NCBI RefSeq assembly: GCF_001542905.1
Contig: NZ_LOAJ01000001.1
Location: 2,294,001-2,358,000, forward strand
Reading direction: 5' to 3'
Length of the DNA stretch: 64,000 bases
Origin: Halorubrum aethiopicum
GTDB taxonomy: Archaea > Halobacteriota > Halobacteria > Halobacteriales > Haloferacaceae
Each line of letters starts with the position of its first letter. The first letter of the stretch is position 1. Shown here in pieces: positions 8,283 through 16,909 of this stretch. Under the pieces are notes generated by a model that was given only the letters and a program-made list of their open reading frames with translations, searched no databases and had not been told where the DNA came from. The position numbers were made by a program, and so were the translations under genes.

Positions 8283-9473
8283 TCAGTCCGCCTGCGCCTC
8301 GTCCCGCTCGGCCTCGGCCTCGATCTCGGCGTCCGCCACGACGCCGTGGGAGATCGCGTCGCCGGTGTCGTCGTCGAACAGGTGGATCCGCGCGCGGTCG
8401 AGGACGATCTCGACGTCCTCCTCCTCGCTGATGTCGGTCGCGGGATCGACGCTCATCAACAGCCCCTGGCGCTCCTCGAAGTCGGTCATCCCGCCGTCGT
8501 CCGACGGGTCGAGGATCGGCTTGAGGTAGACGAAGATCTCGTCGCCCATCGGTTCGAGCACGTCGGTCGTGACGGAGAACGTCCTGCTCGGGTCCGCGGC
8601 CTCGGCGCTGTTGTCGGCGAGGTAGAGGTCCTCCGGACGGATGCCGAACTCCACCGCCTCGCCGGACGCCACGCCGTCGATCGCGGCGGTGTCGAAGGAG
8701 ACGGAGTAGCCGTTCGCGTCGAGGGTGCCGTCGCCGACGGTCGCGTCGACGAAGTTCATCGACGGCGACCCGATGAAGCCGGCGACGAACCGGTTGGCCG
8801 GCTGGTTGTAACAGACCAGCGGCGGGGCGATCTGCTGGAGCTCCCCCTTGTTGAGGACGGCGATGCGGTCGGACATCGTCATCGCCTCCGCCTGGTTGTG
8901 CGTGACGTAGATGATCGTCGTGTCCAGCTGCTTGTGGAGCCGCTGGAGCTCGGTCCGCATGTTGACGCGGAGCTTGGCGTCGAGGTTCGCCAGCGGCTCG
9001 TCCATCAGGAACACGTCCGGGTCACGGACGATCGCCCGCGCGATCGCGACGCGCTGGCGCTGCCCGCCGGACATCTCGCTCGGCATGCGGTCCAACATTC
9101 CCTGGAGCCGGACGACCCGCGCCGCCTCCTCGACGCGCTCGTCCATCTCGTCCTGCGGGAAGTTCCGCAGCCGCAGGCCGAAGGAGATGTTGTCGTACAC
9201 GTCCATGTGCGGGAACAGCGCGATGTTCTGGAACACCATCGCGATCCCGCGGTCCTTCGGCGGGAGGTTCGTCACCTCGCGGTCGCCGATCGTGATCGTC
9301 CCCGACGTGGGCTTCGTGAGCCCCGCGACCGTCTCGAGGGTCGTGGACTTCCCGCAGCCCGAGGGACCGACGAGACAGATGAACTCGCCGTCCTTCAGGT
9401 CGAGGTTCATGTTGTCGACCGCCGTTACGTCGTCGTACTGTTTCGTGACGTCCGTGAGTTTGACTCGTGCCAT
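8283..9473 (-). CDS. ABC transporter ATP-binding protein, sugar-type (MalK/UgpC-like)
   Basis: This 396-residue subunit energises sugar import through the two adjacent permeases. Walker A (GPSGCGKS) is at 36-43, the signature MSGGQ at 134-138 and Walker B (VFLMDE) at 154-159. The second half is an OB-type regulatory domain with FGIRPEDLYL, as in MalK and UgpC. The start ATG at 9473 is preceded by AAGGAG (plus strand 9479-9484), which overlaps the end of the upstream permease gene; the gap between stop and start is 2 nt. The acidic tail of about 20 residues is typical of haloarchaea. Confidence 0.94.
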   Translation of the reverse strand: MARVKLTDVTKQYDDVTAVDNMNLDLKDGEFICLVGPSGCGKSTTLETVAGLTKPTSGTITIGDREVTNLPPKDRGIAMVFQNIALFPHMDVYDNISFGLRLRNFPQDEMDERVEEAARVVRLQGMLDRMPSEMSGGQRQRVAIARAIVRDPDVFLMDEPLANLDAKLRVNMRTELQRLHKQLDTTIIYVTHNQAEAMTMSDRIAVLNKGELQQIAPPLVCYNQPANRFVAGFIGSPSMNFVDATVGDGTLDANGYSVSFDTAAIDGVASGEAVEFGIRPEDLYLADNSAEAADPSRTFSVTTDVLEPMGDEIFVYLKPILDPSDDGGMTDFEERQGLLMSVDPATDISEEEDVEIVLDRARIHLFDDDTGDAISHGVVADAEIEAEAERDEAQAD

Positions 9474-9475
9474 GG

Positions 9476-10459
9476 TTACTCCTTGAGTGCCCCCTGCGTG
9501 AGGCCGCTGATGATCTTGTCCTGTGCGACGACGACGAGGATCGCGACCGGGACGATCGCGATCAGGCTCGCCGCCGCCTGAAGGTCGTACCGGACGGTGT
9601 ACTGCGTCTGGAACGCGATGACGCCGTCGACGACCGGCGCCCACTCCGCGGCGCTGTTGCCGGTCATCAGGAAGGAGAAGAAGAACTCCGTGTACACCGT
9701 GATGAAGGTGAGGATGCCGGCGGTCGCGACGCCGGGAGCCGAAAGCGGCATGATCACGCGGAACAGCGCGCCGATCCGCGTCGTTCCCTCGACCCTGGCG
9801 GCCTCCTCGAGGCCGTCCGGGATCTGGCCGTAGAACGTCGTCAGGATGAAGATCGCGAGCGGCATGGTGAACGCGCTGAGGGGCGCGACGACCGCGCCGG
9901 GCGTCCCGTATATCTCCACCGGGAGGGTGAAGAGGCCGAGCATCGGGACCTGCTGGTTGAACGCCCGGAACAGCGGAATGAAGAGCGTCGCCGGCGGGAA
10001 GAAGCTGAGCACCAACAGGGCGAAAAGCAGCGGGGTCTTCCCGCGGAACTGTAGCCGCCCGAACGCGTACCCGGCGAGGCTCGCGACGAGGAGCACGAAC
10101 ACCGTCACCGTGAACGCGTAGAACAGGCTGTTGAACATGAACCGCGCGAACGGCACCTGCTGGAAGACCTGAACGAACGCCGACAGGTCGATCGTCTCCG
10201 GGAGGAGCGGGATGTCGGTCTGGCCGGGCGGCGCCATCGCGACGTTGAACAGCCAGTACAGCGGGAAAAGCGAGGTCGTCAACAGGACGCCGCCGAGGAA
10301 CACCAACATGACGGCGTACGCCTTCTCGGGGTTCCGAATCCAGTCGTCGGCCCACCGCTGGATGGGCGACCGGTTGTCGTCGTCCGACTCCGCTCCCGAT
10401 TCGTCTCCCGATCCGTCGAACGTTTCCGCGTCCTCGTGGTTGCGTGCGTCGATGCTCAT
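9476..10459 (-). CDS. Sugar ABC transporter permease (MalG-type)
   Basis: The 327-residue protein has six hydrophobic segments after a charged N-terminal region of about 50 residues. The EAARVEGTTRIGALFRVIMPLSAPG segment is the EAA loop that contacts the ATPase. It is the second membrane subunit of the importer and belongs to the CUT1 type. Only one base separates its ATG (10457-10459) from the stop of the upstream permease, so translation is probably coupled. Confidence 0.93.
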   Translation of the reverse strand: MSIDARNHEDAETFDGSGDESGAESDDDNRSPIQRWADDWIRNPEKAYAVMLVFLGGVLLTTSLFPLYWLFNVAMAPPGQTDIPLLPETIDLSAFVQVFQQVPFARFMFNSLFYAFTVTVFVLLVASLAGYAFGRLQFRGKTPLLFALLVLSFFPPATLFIPLFRAFNQQVPMLGLFTLPVEIYGTPGAVVAPLSAFTMPLAIFILTTFYGQIPDGLEEAARVEGTTRIGALFRVIMPLSAPGVATAGILTFITVYTEFFFSFLMTGNSAAEWAPVVDGVIAFQTQYTVRYDLQAAASLIAIVPVAILVVVAQDKIISGLTQGALKE

Positions 10460-10460
10460 G

Positions 10461-11477
10461 TTATGCTAACCCCAGGCTCTGGTTGCTCCGCCGGATGAAT
10501 CCGAGGTACACCATGATGAACAGTCCCACGACGATGGCTATCAGCACGCTCACGGCGGCCGCGGAGCCGTACTGCGTCGCGGAGCCGAACATCATTTGGG
10601 TGACGAGACACGTCATCGACGGGACGGTCGAACAGCCGACGGTGGTCGACTCGATGATGCCGTACACCCGGAGCGCGCCCATCGTCCGGAACAGCATCGC
10701 GACCATCAACACCGGGAACACCAGCGGGAACGTGATGTAGCGGAACCGCTGCCACCGCGAGGCACCCATCACGTCCGCCACCTCGTACAGGTCCTGGTTG
10801 ACGCTCTCTAAGCCCGCCAGGATCAGCAGGGCCATGAACGCCGAGGTCTTCCAGATGTCCGCAACCGTCACGATGACGAAGCCGTCGAAGGTCGTGTTGA
10901 GGGGGAGACTCGAGAAGATCCCGAGCTGCTGGAGCGGCTCGGTCAACAGGCCGTAGCCGGGCCGGAAAAGCAGGAAGAAGATCATCCCCTGGATGACGAT
11001 GGGGATCGCCCACGGGAGGATGATGAGCAGGCGGACGAGCCGCCGTCCCTTGTACTCGGCTTTCATCAGCATGGCGTAGAGGAAGCCGAGGAGCGTCTCG
11101 CCGGTGACGCTCAACACGGCGAACCCGATCGTCATGAACAGCGCCTGTTCCAGGATCGGCGTCTCGAAGGAGGGGTCGACGAACGCCGCCGGAGCCAGCG
11201 CGTTGGTGTTCGTGAGCAGCCGGACGTAGTTTTGAAGCCCGACGAACTCCCCCAGGCTGCCGCTGGCGATCACGTCGGCGAAAAACGACATCCTGATCGC
11301 CGAGGCCAGCGGCCAGAACGCGAACAGCAGCAACACGAGGAACCCCGGAGCCAACAACAGGTACGCGTACGCCTGTTCGCTCAGGTTCTCCGTCCACGTC
11401 GCGAGCCCCGACAGGACGCCGTCTCCCCCGGCCGCCGTCTCCGTTCTGCCCTGTTCAACTGCCACGGCGCTCGACAC
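10461..11477 (-). CDS. Sugar ABC transporter permease (MalF-type)
   Basis: This 338-residue membrane protein has six main hydrophobic segments. The ADVMGASRWQRFRYITFP stretch is the EAA loop of the inner-membrane component. The region between the first two segments, with NYVRLLTNTN, resembles the periplasm-facing P2-like loop of MalF-type subunits. It lies downstream of the binding-protein gene, after a 142-nt gap that has both a hairpin and an AT-rich, promoter-like stretch. Confidence 0.93.
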   Translation of the reverse strand: MSSAVAVEQGRTETAAGGDGVLSGLATWTENLSEQAYAYLLLAPGFLVLLLFAFWPLASAIRMSFFADVIASGSLGEFVGLQNYVRLLTNTNALAPAAFVDPSFETPILEQALFMTIGFAVLSVTGETLLGFLYAMLMKAEYKGRRLVRLLIILPWAIPIVIQGMIFFLLFRPGYGLLTEPLQQLGIFSSLPLNTTFDGFVIVTVADIWKTSAFMALLILAGLESVNQDLYEVADVMGASRWQRFRYITFPLVFPVLMVAMLFRTMGALRVYGIIESTTVGCSTVPSMTCLVTQMMFGSATQYGSAAAVSVLIAIVVGLFIMVYLGFIRRSNQSLGLA

Positions 11478-11531
11478 CTCCGGTGACTGCCCGCCGTTGT
11501 GGTACGAGCATCGCCCGCTCGTTTCTCGTGC

Positions 11532-11561
11532 GAATATTTATCATTATTGTATATTTCACAT
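11532..11561 (-). promoter_or_regulatory. AT-rich candidate promoter of the permease-ATPase genes
   Basis: A 30-nt stretch of about 80% A+T stands out in very GC-rich DNA, 55-84 nt upstream of the permease start. On the minus strand it contains AATATACAATAATG, which could serve as a TATA element. This would allow the permease and ATPase genes to be transcribed apart from the binding-protein gene. Confidence 0.5.
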
Positions 11562-11596
11562 GTTCTCCGGCGTTCGCGACCCCGAGAGGCCGGAGG

Positions 11597-11612
11597 GGCC
11601 GGTCAGCCGGCC
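11597..11612 (-). terminator. Hairpin between binding-protein and permease genes
   Basis: A perfect inverted repeat GGCCGG-TCAG-CCGGCC sits 8 nt after the stop codon of the binding-protein gene. It is followed at some distance by the AT-rich stretch. It may attenuate read-through or protect the 3' end of the abundant binding-protein mRNA. Confidence 0.4.
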
Positions 11613-11619
11613 GTCCCCG

Positions 11620-13044
11620 TCACGACTGTTCTTCGATGGCCGAGATCTGCTCTTGCATGGCCGTCGCCGCCTCCTGTGGCGTCTGTTCCTGCCGGAGCGC
11701 CGCGTTGACCTCGCTGGCGACGATGCTCCGCTGGTTCGGCCACACCGACGTCGTCGGCCGCGGGATCAGGTTCTCCGCCGAGTACTGGAGCGCCTCGAAG
11801 TACGGCCCGTACGTGTCGCTCTCCTCGACGTAGCTGAACAGCTCCGGCTTGGGCGGCATGTAGTTCGCCGTGTCGAACTGGTGTTGGAGCACCGAGTCCT
11901 CCCACCACGCCTTGATCACTTCCTTCGCGGACGCCATGTTGTCGGTGTAGGGGTTCATCGACATGATCCAGCCGCCCTGCGCGTGCCAGGAGCCGTTCGG
12001 GCCCGCGGGCAGCGGCATCACGCCGAGCTCCATGTCCGTGTCCTCGAAGGCGGTCACCGCCCCGCCGATGGAGTAGGTCCAGTTGCGCTGCGTGACCGCG
12101 CTCCCGCTCTCGAAGGTGGACTTCGTGTCGGGTTCGATCCAGCCGGCCACTTCCTGCGGCGAGACGCCCTGGATGTCCATCGGGGCGCTGCCCGTGCCGT
12201 GGATGATGTCCACCGCGGCCTCGATCCCGTCGATCGACTCCTCCGTGTCGAGGGTGACGGGACGGTCGCCGACCGGCCCGAAGAGGTTCTCCTGGCCGCC
12301 GAAGAACGCGCCGCCCATGCTCGTGAGGAACTCGTTGAACGTACAACACGACAGGCCGGCGTAGTTGTTCCCCTGCCAGAGGTGGCCGTACTCCACGTCC
12401 GAGGTCTGCGCCTCGGAGACGATCGACGAGAACTCCGCCCACGTCGGCGGGTCGCTCCGCCACGTCTCGAAGTCCGAGTCGCCGTAGCCCGCGTCCCGCA
12501 ACAGGTCCTTCCGGTAGGTGATGACCGGGTAGTCCGGGAAGACCGGAACCGAGTACAGGTCGCCCGTCTCGGGGTGGGTCCCCGTGTCGATCATCGACTG
12601 GACGCCCTCCTCCCTGACGCGGGCGATGAACTCCTCGTCCATCTCCTCCTCGAGGTTGACCAGGTCGCCGCGGACGATGAACGGGATCGTCCACCCGTTG
12701 TCAGTCAACACCAGGTCCGGGTCCGACTCCTCGGCGTTGATCGCGGTCCGGAGCTGCTGTTGCTTGCTGCCGGTGTCCTGTGGCGGCACGGTCATCTCGA
12801 TCGTGATCGAGTCGGGCACGCCCGCCTCGTGGAGCGCCTCCACTATCCCGGAGTCGACGAACGCGGATCCGGAGAAGACCGTGACCGTCCCGCCGATCTC
12901 GTCGCCCGACGACCCCGTCGTCGAGCCGTCGGAGCCACCGCCGCCACCCCCGGCACAGCCCGCCAGGCCGGCGGCCCCCACCGCGCCGGCGGTCGTGAGA
13001 TAGCGTCGTCTCGAGACACCACTTCCAGTGCTGTCGTCTGACAT
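11620..13044 (-). CDS. Extracellular solute-binding lipoprotein of the sugar ABC importer
   Basis: The 474-residue protein begins with a twin-arginine signal (SRRRYLTTAG) followed by a lipobox (LAGCAG), so it is exported folded and lipid-anchored. A Gly/Ser/Asp linker follows. The body matches family 1 solute-binding proteins, with conserved segments such as GTVTVFSGSAF near the start and LTDNGWTIPF and YSVPVFPDYPVITYRKDLL further in. It captures the sugar outside the cell and delivers it to the adjacent permeases. ATG 13044 was chosen because the longer start places extra residues before the Tat motif. A TATA-like element 27 nt upstream suggests a leaderless mRNA. Confidence 0.93.
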   Translation of the reverse strand: MSDDSTGSGVSRRRYLTTAGAVGAAGLAGCAGGGGGGSDGSTTGSSGDEIGGTVTVFSGSAFVDSGIVEALHEAGVPDSITIEMTVPPQDTGSKQQQLRTAINAEESDPDLVLTDNGWTIPFIVRGDLVNLEEEMDEEFIARVREEGVQSMIDTGTHPETGDLYSVPVFPDYPVITYRKDLLRDAGYGDSDFETWRSDPPTWAEFSSIVSEAQTSDVEYGHLWQGNNYAGLSCCTFNEFLTSMGGAFFGGQENLFGPVGDRPVTLDTEESIDGIEAAVDIIHGTGSAPMDIQGVSPQEVAGWIEPDTKSTFESGSAVTQRNWTYSIGGAVTAFEDTDMELGVMPLPAGPNGSWHAQGGWIMSMNPYTDNMASAKEVIKAWWEDSVLQHQFDTANYMPPKPELFSYVEESDTYGPYFEALQYSAENLIPRPTTSVWPNQRSIVASEVNAALRQEQTPQEAATAMQEQISAIEEQS

Positions 13045-13063
13045 ACCGCGACAGTAAGGAACG

Positions 13064-13078
13064 ATCATTAATATAAGT
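13064..13078 (-). promoter_or_regulatory. TATA-like promoter of the sugar ABC operon
   Basis: On the minus strand the sequence reads ACTTATATTAATGATC, centred about 27 nt before the ATG at 13044. That spacing places transcription start at or next to the start codon. Confidence 0.7.
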
Positions 13079-13216
13079 GTGGGTATTTACAACGGGTGGT
13101 GTAAACGAGTATATCCGTGGCCGTCGGACGCGAGTTCGGAACGCAGATCCCGTGATACGGTCGAAAACGCGGATTCTCTTCGAGATGAGAGGAGACGACC
13201 GCCGACGCACGCGTTC

Positions 13217-13331
13217 CGGGCGTGCGGGACCCGCGCGTTCGGGCGTGCGGGACCGTGGACGGCGCGCGCAGTCACGCCGGTCACCGTCGTCGAGTCGGTC
13301 ACCGTCGTCCAGTCAGGCACCGCCGTCGTCG
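13217..13331. repeat. Short repeats in the 13045-13423 intergenic gap
   Basis: The 379-nt gap holds no convincing gene. It contains a 15-bp direct repeat CGGGCGTGCGGGACC at 13217-13231 and 13240-13254. Three tandem 18-bp units related to CGGTCACCGTCGTCGAGT follow at 13278-13331. The sugar operon promoter lies at its left end and a T-tract terminator for the small gene 13424-13708 at its right end. Confidence 0.7.
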
Positions 13332-13375
13332 CCGCTCGCGAGAGAACGAATCGGTCCTTCTGCCGCGCCCGTTCG

Positions 13376-13381
13376 AAAAAA
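13376..13381 (-). terminator. T-tract terminator after the small gene at 13424-13708
   Basis: Six consecutive T residues on the minus strand occur about 43 nt after the stop codon. Oligo-T tracts are the known intrinsic termination signal in archaea. Confidence 0.5.
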
Positions 13382-13423
13382 GCGTGTCGTCGGAAGTCGG
13401 AATCGGTTGGATTCCGGCTCCGA

Positions 13424-13708
13424 TCAGTGCGAGTGGCCGAGCGCGTCCTCGAGCGACTGGCCGAACCGCTCCTCGAAGAGCTCCTCCGCGGTCTCGTTCA
13501 TCTCGGCGATGTCGTCGGGGACGCCGCCCTCGCTGTGGTGCGCGATGACGTGCGCCTGCTGTGCCATCGCCTGGACGATCACGTCGGTGACGACGCGGGT
13601 CGACGGCTCGCCCTGCTCGCTGAGCACGTCGACGAGGCCGGCGGGCAGTTCGAACGACTCCTCCTCGCCGTCGGGTCCGGTGACGGTGTAGGTTTCCGTG
13701 TCTCCCAT
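13424..13708 (-). CDS. Small conserved haloarchaeal protein, unknown function
   Basis: The 94-residue acidic protein begins MGDTETYTV, has a GPDGEEESFELPAG segment and a helical second half ending in GHSH. I recall similar small proteins in haloarchaea but cannot assign a function. There is no signal peptide or membrane segment. The His pair near residue 56 and the HSH end could bind metal, which would fit the neighbouring metal-ion ABC genes, but this is speculation. A longer start 24 nt upstream is possible. Confidence 0.7.
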   Translation of the reverse strand: MGDTETYTVTGPDGEEESFELPAGLVDVLSEQGEPSTRVVTDVIVQAMAQQAHVIAHHSEGGVPDDIAEMNETAEELFEERFGQSLEDALGHSH

Positions 13709-13815
13709 ACCCGCCACTCGCGGTCGGGACATAAGGGTCTGTGGAAACCGTGTTCGGGGCGCGCACGGCCGATCGGACGACGCGTGGGTCGTCGGACCGT
13801 GACGGCGAGCCGGGC

Positions 13816-14892
13816 TCACCCGTGGGCGGAGATCGCCCGGACGGAGAAGCCGGAGGCGGCGACCGCGAGGAGGTAGATCGCGATCGCGACGACCACGATC
13901 GACCCGCCGGAGGGGAGCTCGCCGCCGATCGCGACCGCGAACCCGCCGATCACCGACAGCTGGCCGAAGATCACGGAGAGGTACGTCGTCTCCCGGAAGC
14001 TCCGGGCGATCTGGGAGGCCGCGGCGACGGGAACAACGAGCATCGCGGCGACTAAGATCACGCCAAGCACCTGCATCGCGCCGACGACGACCACGGCGGT
14101 CAACACCACGAGCAGCGTGTTGTAGCCGGTCACGTTCAGCCGCGCGACGCGGGCCGCCTGCTCGTCGAAGGTGATGAAGAGCAGCTGTTTGTACGTGGCC
14201 GCGACCGCGACGACGACGACGACGGAGAGGGCGGCCATCAGCCGCGCGCCCTCGACGGTCACCACACCGAGGTTGCCGAAGAGGTACCCCTCGATGGCGA
14301 TCCCGGTGAGTCCGCGGCCGTAGCTGACGATCAGCGTCCCGACCGCGAAGCTCCCCGAGAGCATGATCGCGATGGGCACGTCGCCGTAGGCGTCCGTGCG
14401 CTCCGTGAGCCACTGGACGCCGAGCGCGCCGACGATCCCGACGACGAGCGCGACGAGCAGCAGCGGACCCTCCCACCCGGTGACCGCGTTCACGAGGAAG
14501 CCGAGCGCGACGCCGGCGAAGGCCGTGTGCGCGAGCGTCTCGCCGATGAGCGCCATCTCCCGGTGGACGAGGAACGTCCCGACGAGCGGGGCGACCACGC
14601 CGACGAGCACGCCGGTCGCCATCGACTGCCACATGAACGGGTGTCTGAACACGTTGGTCCCGAACGCGGCGTCCATCCCGCGCCCGATCGCGCGGAAGCC
14701 GGCGTACAGCTCGCCCGCGACGGGGAGGTCCTGCGCCCAGTACAGCAGCACGAACCCGATCATGGCGGCCGCGAGGAGGGCCGTGGCGGCCACGCCCGCG
14801 AGTTCGACCAGACGGCGGCGACCGCGCGTCGGGGCGGTCGCGTCGTCCGTCGCCGCCGCGTCGGTCGTCGCCTCCGAGCCCTCGCCGGTCAT
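13816..14892 (-). CDS. znuB: Zinc/manganese-type ABC transporter permease
   Basis: The 358-residue protein has 8-9 hydrophobic segments. The family signature region LVHREMALIGETLAHTAFAGVALG is present, and VVPVAAASQIARSF is also typical of ZnuB/TroC permeases. It forms the channel for a divalent metal ion. ATG 14892 overlaps the stop of the ATPase gene as ATGA, so translation is coupled. An N-terminal hydrophilic region of about 30 residues precedes the first membrane segment. Zinc is the best guess because the partner binding protein has a His-rich loop; manganese cannot be excluded. Confidence 0.93.
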   Translation of the reverse strand: MTGEGSEATTDAAATDDATAPTRGRRRLVELAGVAATALLAAAMIGFVLLYWAQDLPVAGELYAGFRAIGRGMDAAFGTNVFRHPFMWQSMATGVLVGVVAPLVGTFLVHREMALIGETLAHTAFAGVALGFLVNAVTGWEGPLLLVALVVGIVGALGVQWLTERTDAYGDVPIAIMLSGSFAVGTLIVSYGRGLTGIAIEGYLFGNLGVVTVEGARLMAALSVVVVVAVAATYKQLLFITFDEQAARVARLNVTGYNTLLVVLTAVVVVGAMQVLGVILVAAMLVVPVAAASQIARSFRETTYLSVIFGQLSVIGGFAVAIGGELPSGGSIVVVAIAIYLLAVAASGFSVRAISAHG

Positions 14893-15722
14893 GGGTGGTG
14901 GTGATGGACGACCTGCCCGGTCGCGCCGTAGGCGTCCTCGAGGGCGTCGCTCTCGACGAACGACTCGGTGTCGCCGTGGTGGTACAGTTCGGTGTTGATA
15001 CACGCCACGCGGTCGGCGCGGTCGGTGACGACGCCGATGTCGTGTTCGATCAACACGATCGTGATGCCGTCGTCGTTGAGCCGGTCGAGGAGCGCGTAGA
15101 AGGCGTCCCGGGACTCGGCGTCGACGCCGACGGTCGGCTCGTCGAGCGCGAGCAGGTCCGCCTCGCTCGCGAGGGCGCGAGCGATGTACGCGCGCTGGCG
15201 CTGGCCGCCGGAGAGCTCGTTCATCAGTCGGTCCGCGAGGTCGACGATGCCGACCGTCTCCATCGCGGCCGCGACCGCCTCCCGGTCCGCCTCGCCGAGC
15301 CGGCCGTGGCCGACGTGGGCGAACCGCCCCATCGTGACGCACTCGCGGACGGTGACCGGCATCGCGCCGCCGCGGTTCGTCGCCTGCTGGGAGACGTAGC
15401 CGATCCGGCTCCCGTCGTCGACCTCGTCTATCGGCCGGTCGAACAGCCGGACCGTCCCCTCGTCGGGAGTATGGAGGCCCAGCATGAGGTGGAGGAGCGT
15501 GGTCTTTCCGGAGCCGTTCGGCCCGACGAGCCCCAGGAAGTCGCCGGCCTCGACCGTCAGCGAGACGTCTCTCACGGCGACGGTGTCGCCGTACGCGAAC
15601 GTCACGTCCTCGAGTTCGATGACCGGGTCCACTGTGTGCCCCGACGTTGCGTCCGCCGAAGGTTTAGCTCTTCCATTCGGGGCGAGGACCCGATCGGCCC
15701 CGACGACCTGATCCGTCTCCAT
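14889..15722 (-). CDS. znuC: Zinc/manganese-type ABC transporter ATP-binding protein
   Basis: Walker A (GPNGSGKT) is at residues 67-74, the signature LSGGQ at 170-174 and Walker B (LLALDE) at 190-195. About 33 extra N-terminal residues precede the ABC domain, and the protein ends in HHHHP, which might bind metal. It drives metal uptake through the permease whose start codon overlaps its stop. Its own ATG overlaps the binding-protein stop by one base (TGATG). Confidence 0.93.
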   Translation of the reverse strand: METDQVVGADRVLAPNGRAKPSADATSGHTVDPVIELEDVTFAYGDTVAVRDVSLTVEAGDFLGLVGPNGSGKTTLLHLMLGLHTPDEGTVRLFDRPIDEVDDGSRIGYVSQQATNRGGAMPVTVRECVTMGRFAHVGHGRLGEADREAVAAAMETVGIVDLADRLMNELSGGQRQRAYIARALASEADLLALDEPTVGVDAESRDAFYALLDRLNDDGITIVLIEHDIGVVTDRADRVACINTELYHHGDTESFVESDALEDAYGATGQVVHHHHP

Positions 15723-16797
15723 CACTCCGCGCCGAGCGCGCGCCCGAAGGCGGGGACGTTGACCTCGAGCATCTGCTCGCGGTAGCCGTACCCCGCCTCG
15801 TTCCACTCCCGCGTCGACCCGCCCGCCGGCGTCACCGCCATCGTCTCCGTCGCGCCGCTGTTCTCGACGATCGTCTCCGCGAGGTTCGTCGACGCGAACC
15901 GGTCGTACAACACCACGTCGATGTCGTTGTCGTCGACGACCGCGATGGTGTCCGCGATGTCGCTGCCGCTCGGCTCGTTCTGTGGCGACACGCCGACCGG
16001 CGAGTGGATCTCGAAGCCGTACCGCTCGGCGAGGTACTGGAAGGAGTCGTGGCCCGCGAGGACGACCACGTCGCGCTCGGCGGCCTCGACGGTGGAGGCG
16101 AACGCCTCGTCGACCTCGTCGAGTTCGGCGTTGTACGCCTCGGCGTTGGCGGCGTAGTCGTCCGCGTTGTCCGGGTCCGCCTCGCCCAGTCCGGCCGCGA
16201 TCGTGTCGACGACCTCCCCTGCGAGGACCGGGTCGACCCAGACGTGCGGGTCGATCTCGCCCTCGTGGCCGTGTCCGTCCTCGCCCTCGCCCTCTTCCCC
16301 GTCGTGTGAATCGCCTTCCCCCTCGCCCGCGTGCTCGTCTTCGTGTTCCCCTCGTGTGACTCCCGGCCGTGGTCCCACGCGAGCAGCTGGTCGTCGAGAC
16401 CGTCCAGGCCGTCGATGACCGCCACCCCCTCGTAGTCGGACTCGAGCGTCGACGCGATGTCCTGCGCCCAGGTGAACTCCGGAGTGTCGAAGTAGACGAA
16501 CGCGTCGCTCGCGGCCACGTCGGTCGCCAGGGTCCCGCTCGGCTCCCACCCGTGTCCGAGCTGTCCCACGTCGACCGGGTTGGTGAACGTCGCGTGGTCG
16601 CCCGCGACCCGGTTCGACCAGTCGTAGAGGGGAAAGAACATCGCGTAGCCGGAGTCGAGCCCGCCGACCCCCCCGCCGGTTCCGTCTCCCGACCCGGATC
16701 CGCCGCCCGCACCGGCACAGCCGGCGAGCGACCCGGCGACGGCCGCCCCGAGGAGCCCCGCGCTCCGCCGCACCACCGATCTTCGCGTGTCGTCCAT
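15722..16797 (-). pseudogene. znuA: Zinc ABC transporter substrate-binding lipoprotein, frameshifted
   Basis: The N-terminal part (frame from ATG 16797) has a twin-arginine signal and a lipobox (SLAGCAG). It runs through FVYFDTPEFTWAQD to WDHGRESHEG. The C-terminal part continues in another frame from GEHEDEHAG with IDPHVWVDPVLAGE, GHDSFQYLAERYG and a normal C-terminus. The break falls in the His/Glu/Gly-rich loop expected in ZnuA, at a run of four C on the plus strand (16348-16351). One more base there restores a full protein of about 358 residues. All other family features are intact, so the defect is either recent or a sequencing error. It heads the znuABC operon. Confidence 0.88.
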
Positions 16798-16815
16798 ACC
16801 GATCGAAACGGCCGA

Positions 16816-16860
16816 TTAACACAAAAGAGTTGTTATTTCATAAGTTAGAATTAATAACTC
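16816..16860 (-). promoter_or_regulatory. AT-rich promoter and possible operator of the znu operon
   Basis: A 45-nt AT-rich stretch lies just upstream of znuA. A T-rich element is centred about 27 nt before the ATG. Upstream of it are inverted arms GTTATT (16832-16837) and AATAAC (16853-16858), with partial extension to GAGTT/AACTC. The position and symmetry fit binding of a metal-responsive repressor such as a DtxR-type SirR protein (inference). Confidence 0.5.
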
Positions 16861-16909
16861 GGATCGGCTGGGGACCGTCGAGTTAACAACGCCGGAGCGG
16901 TCGCGCCCG

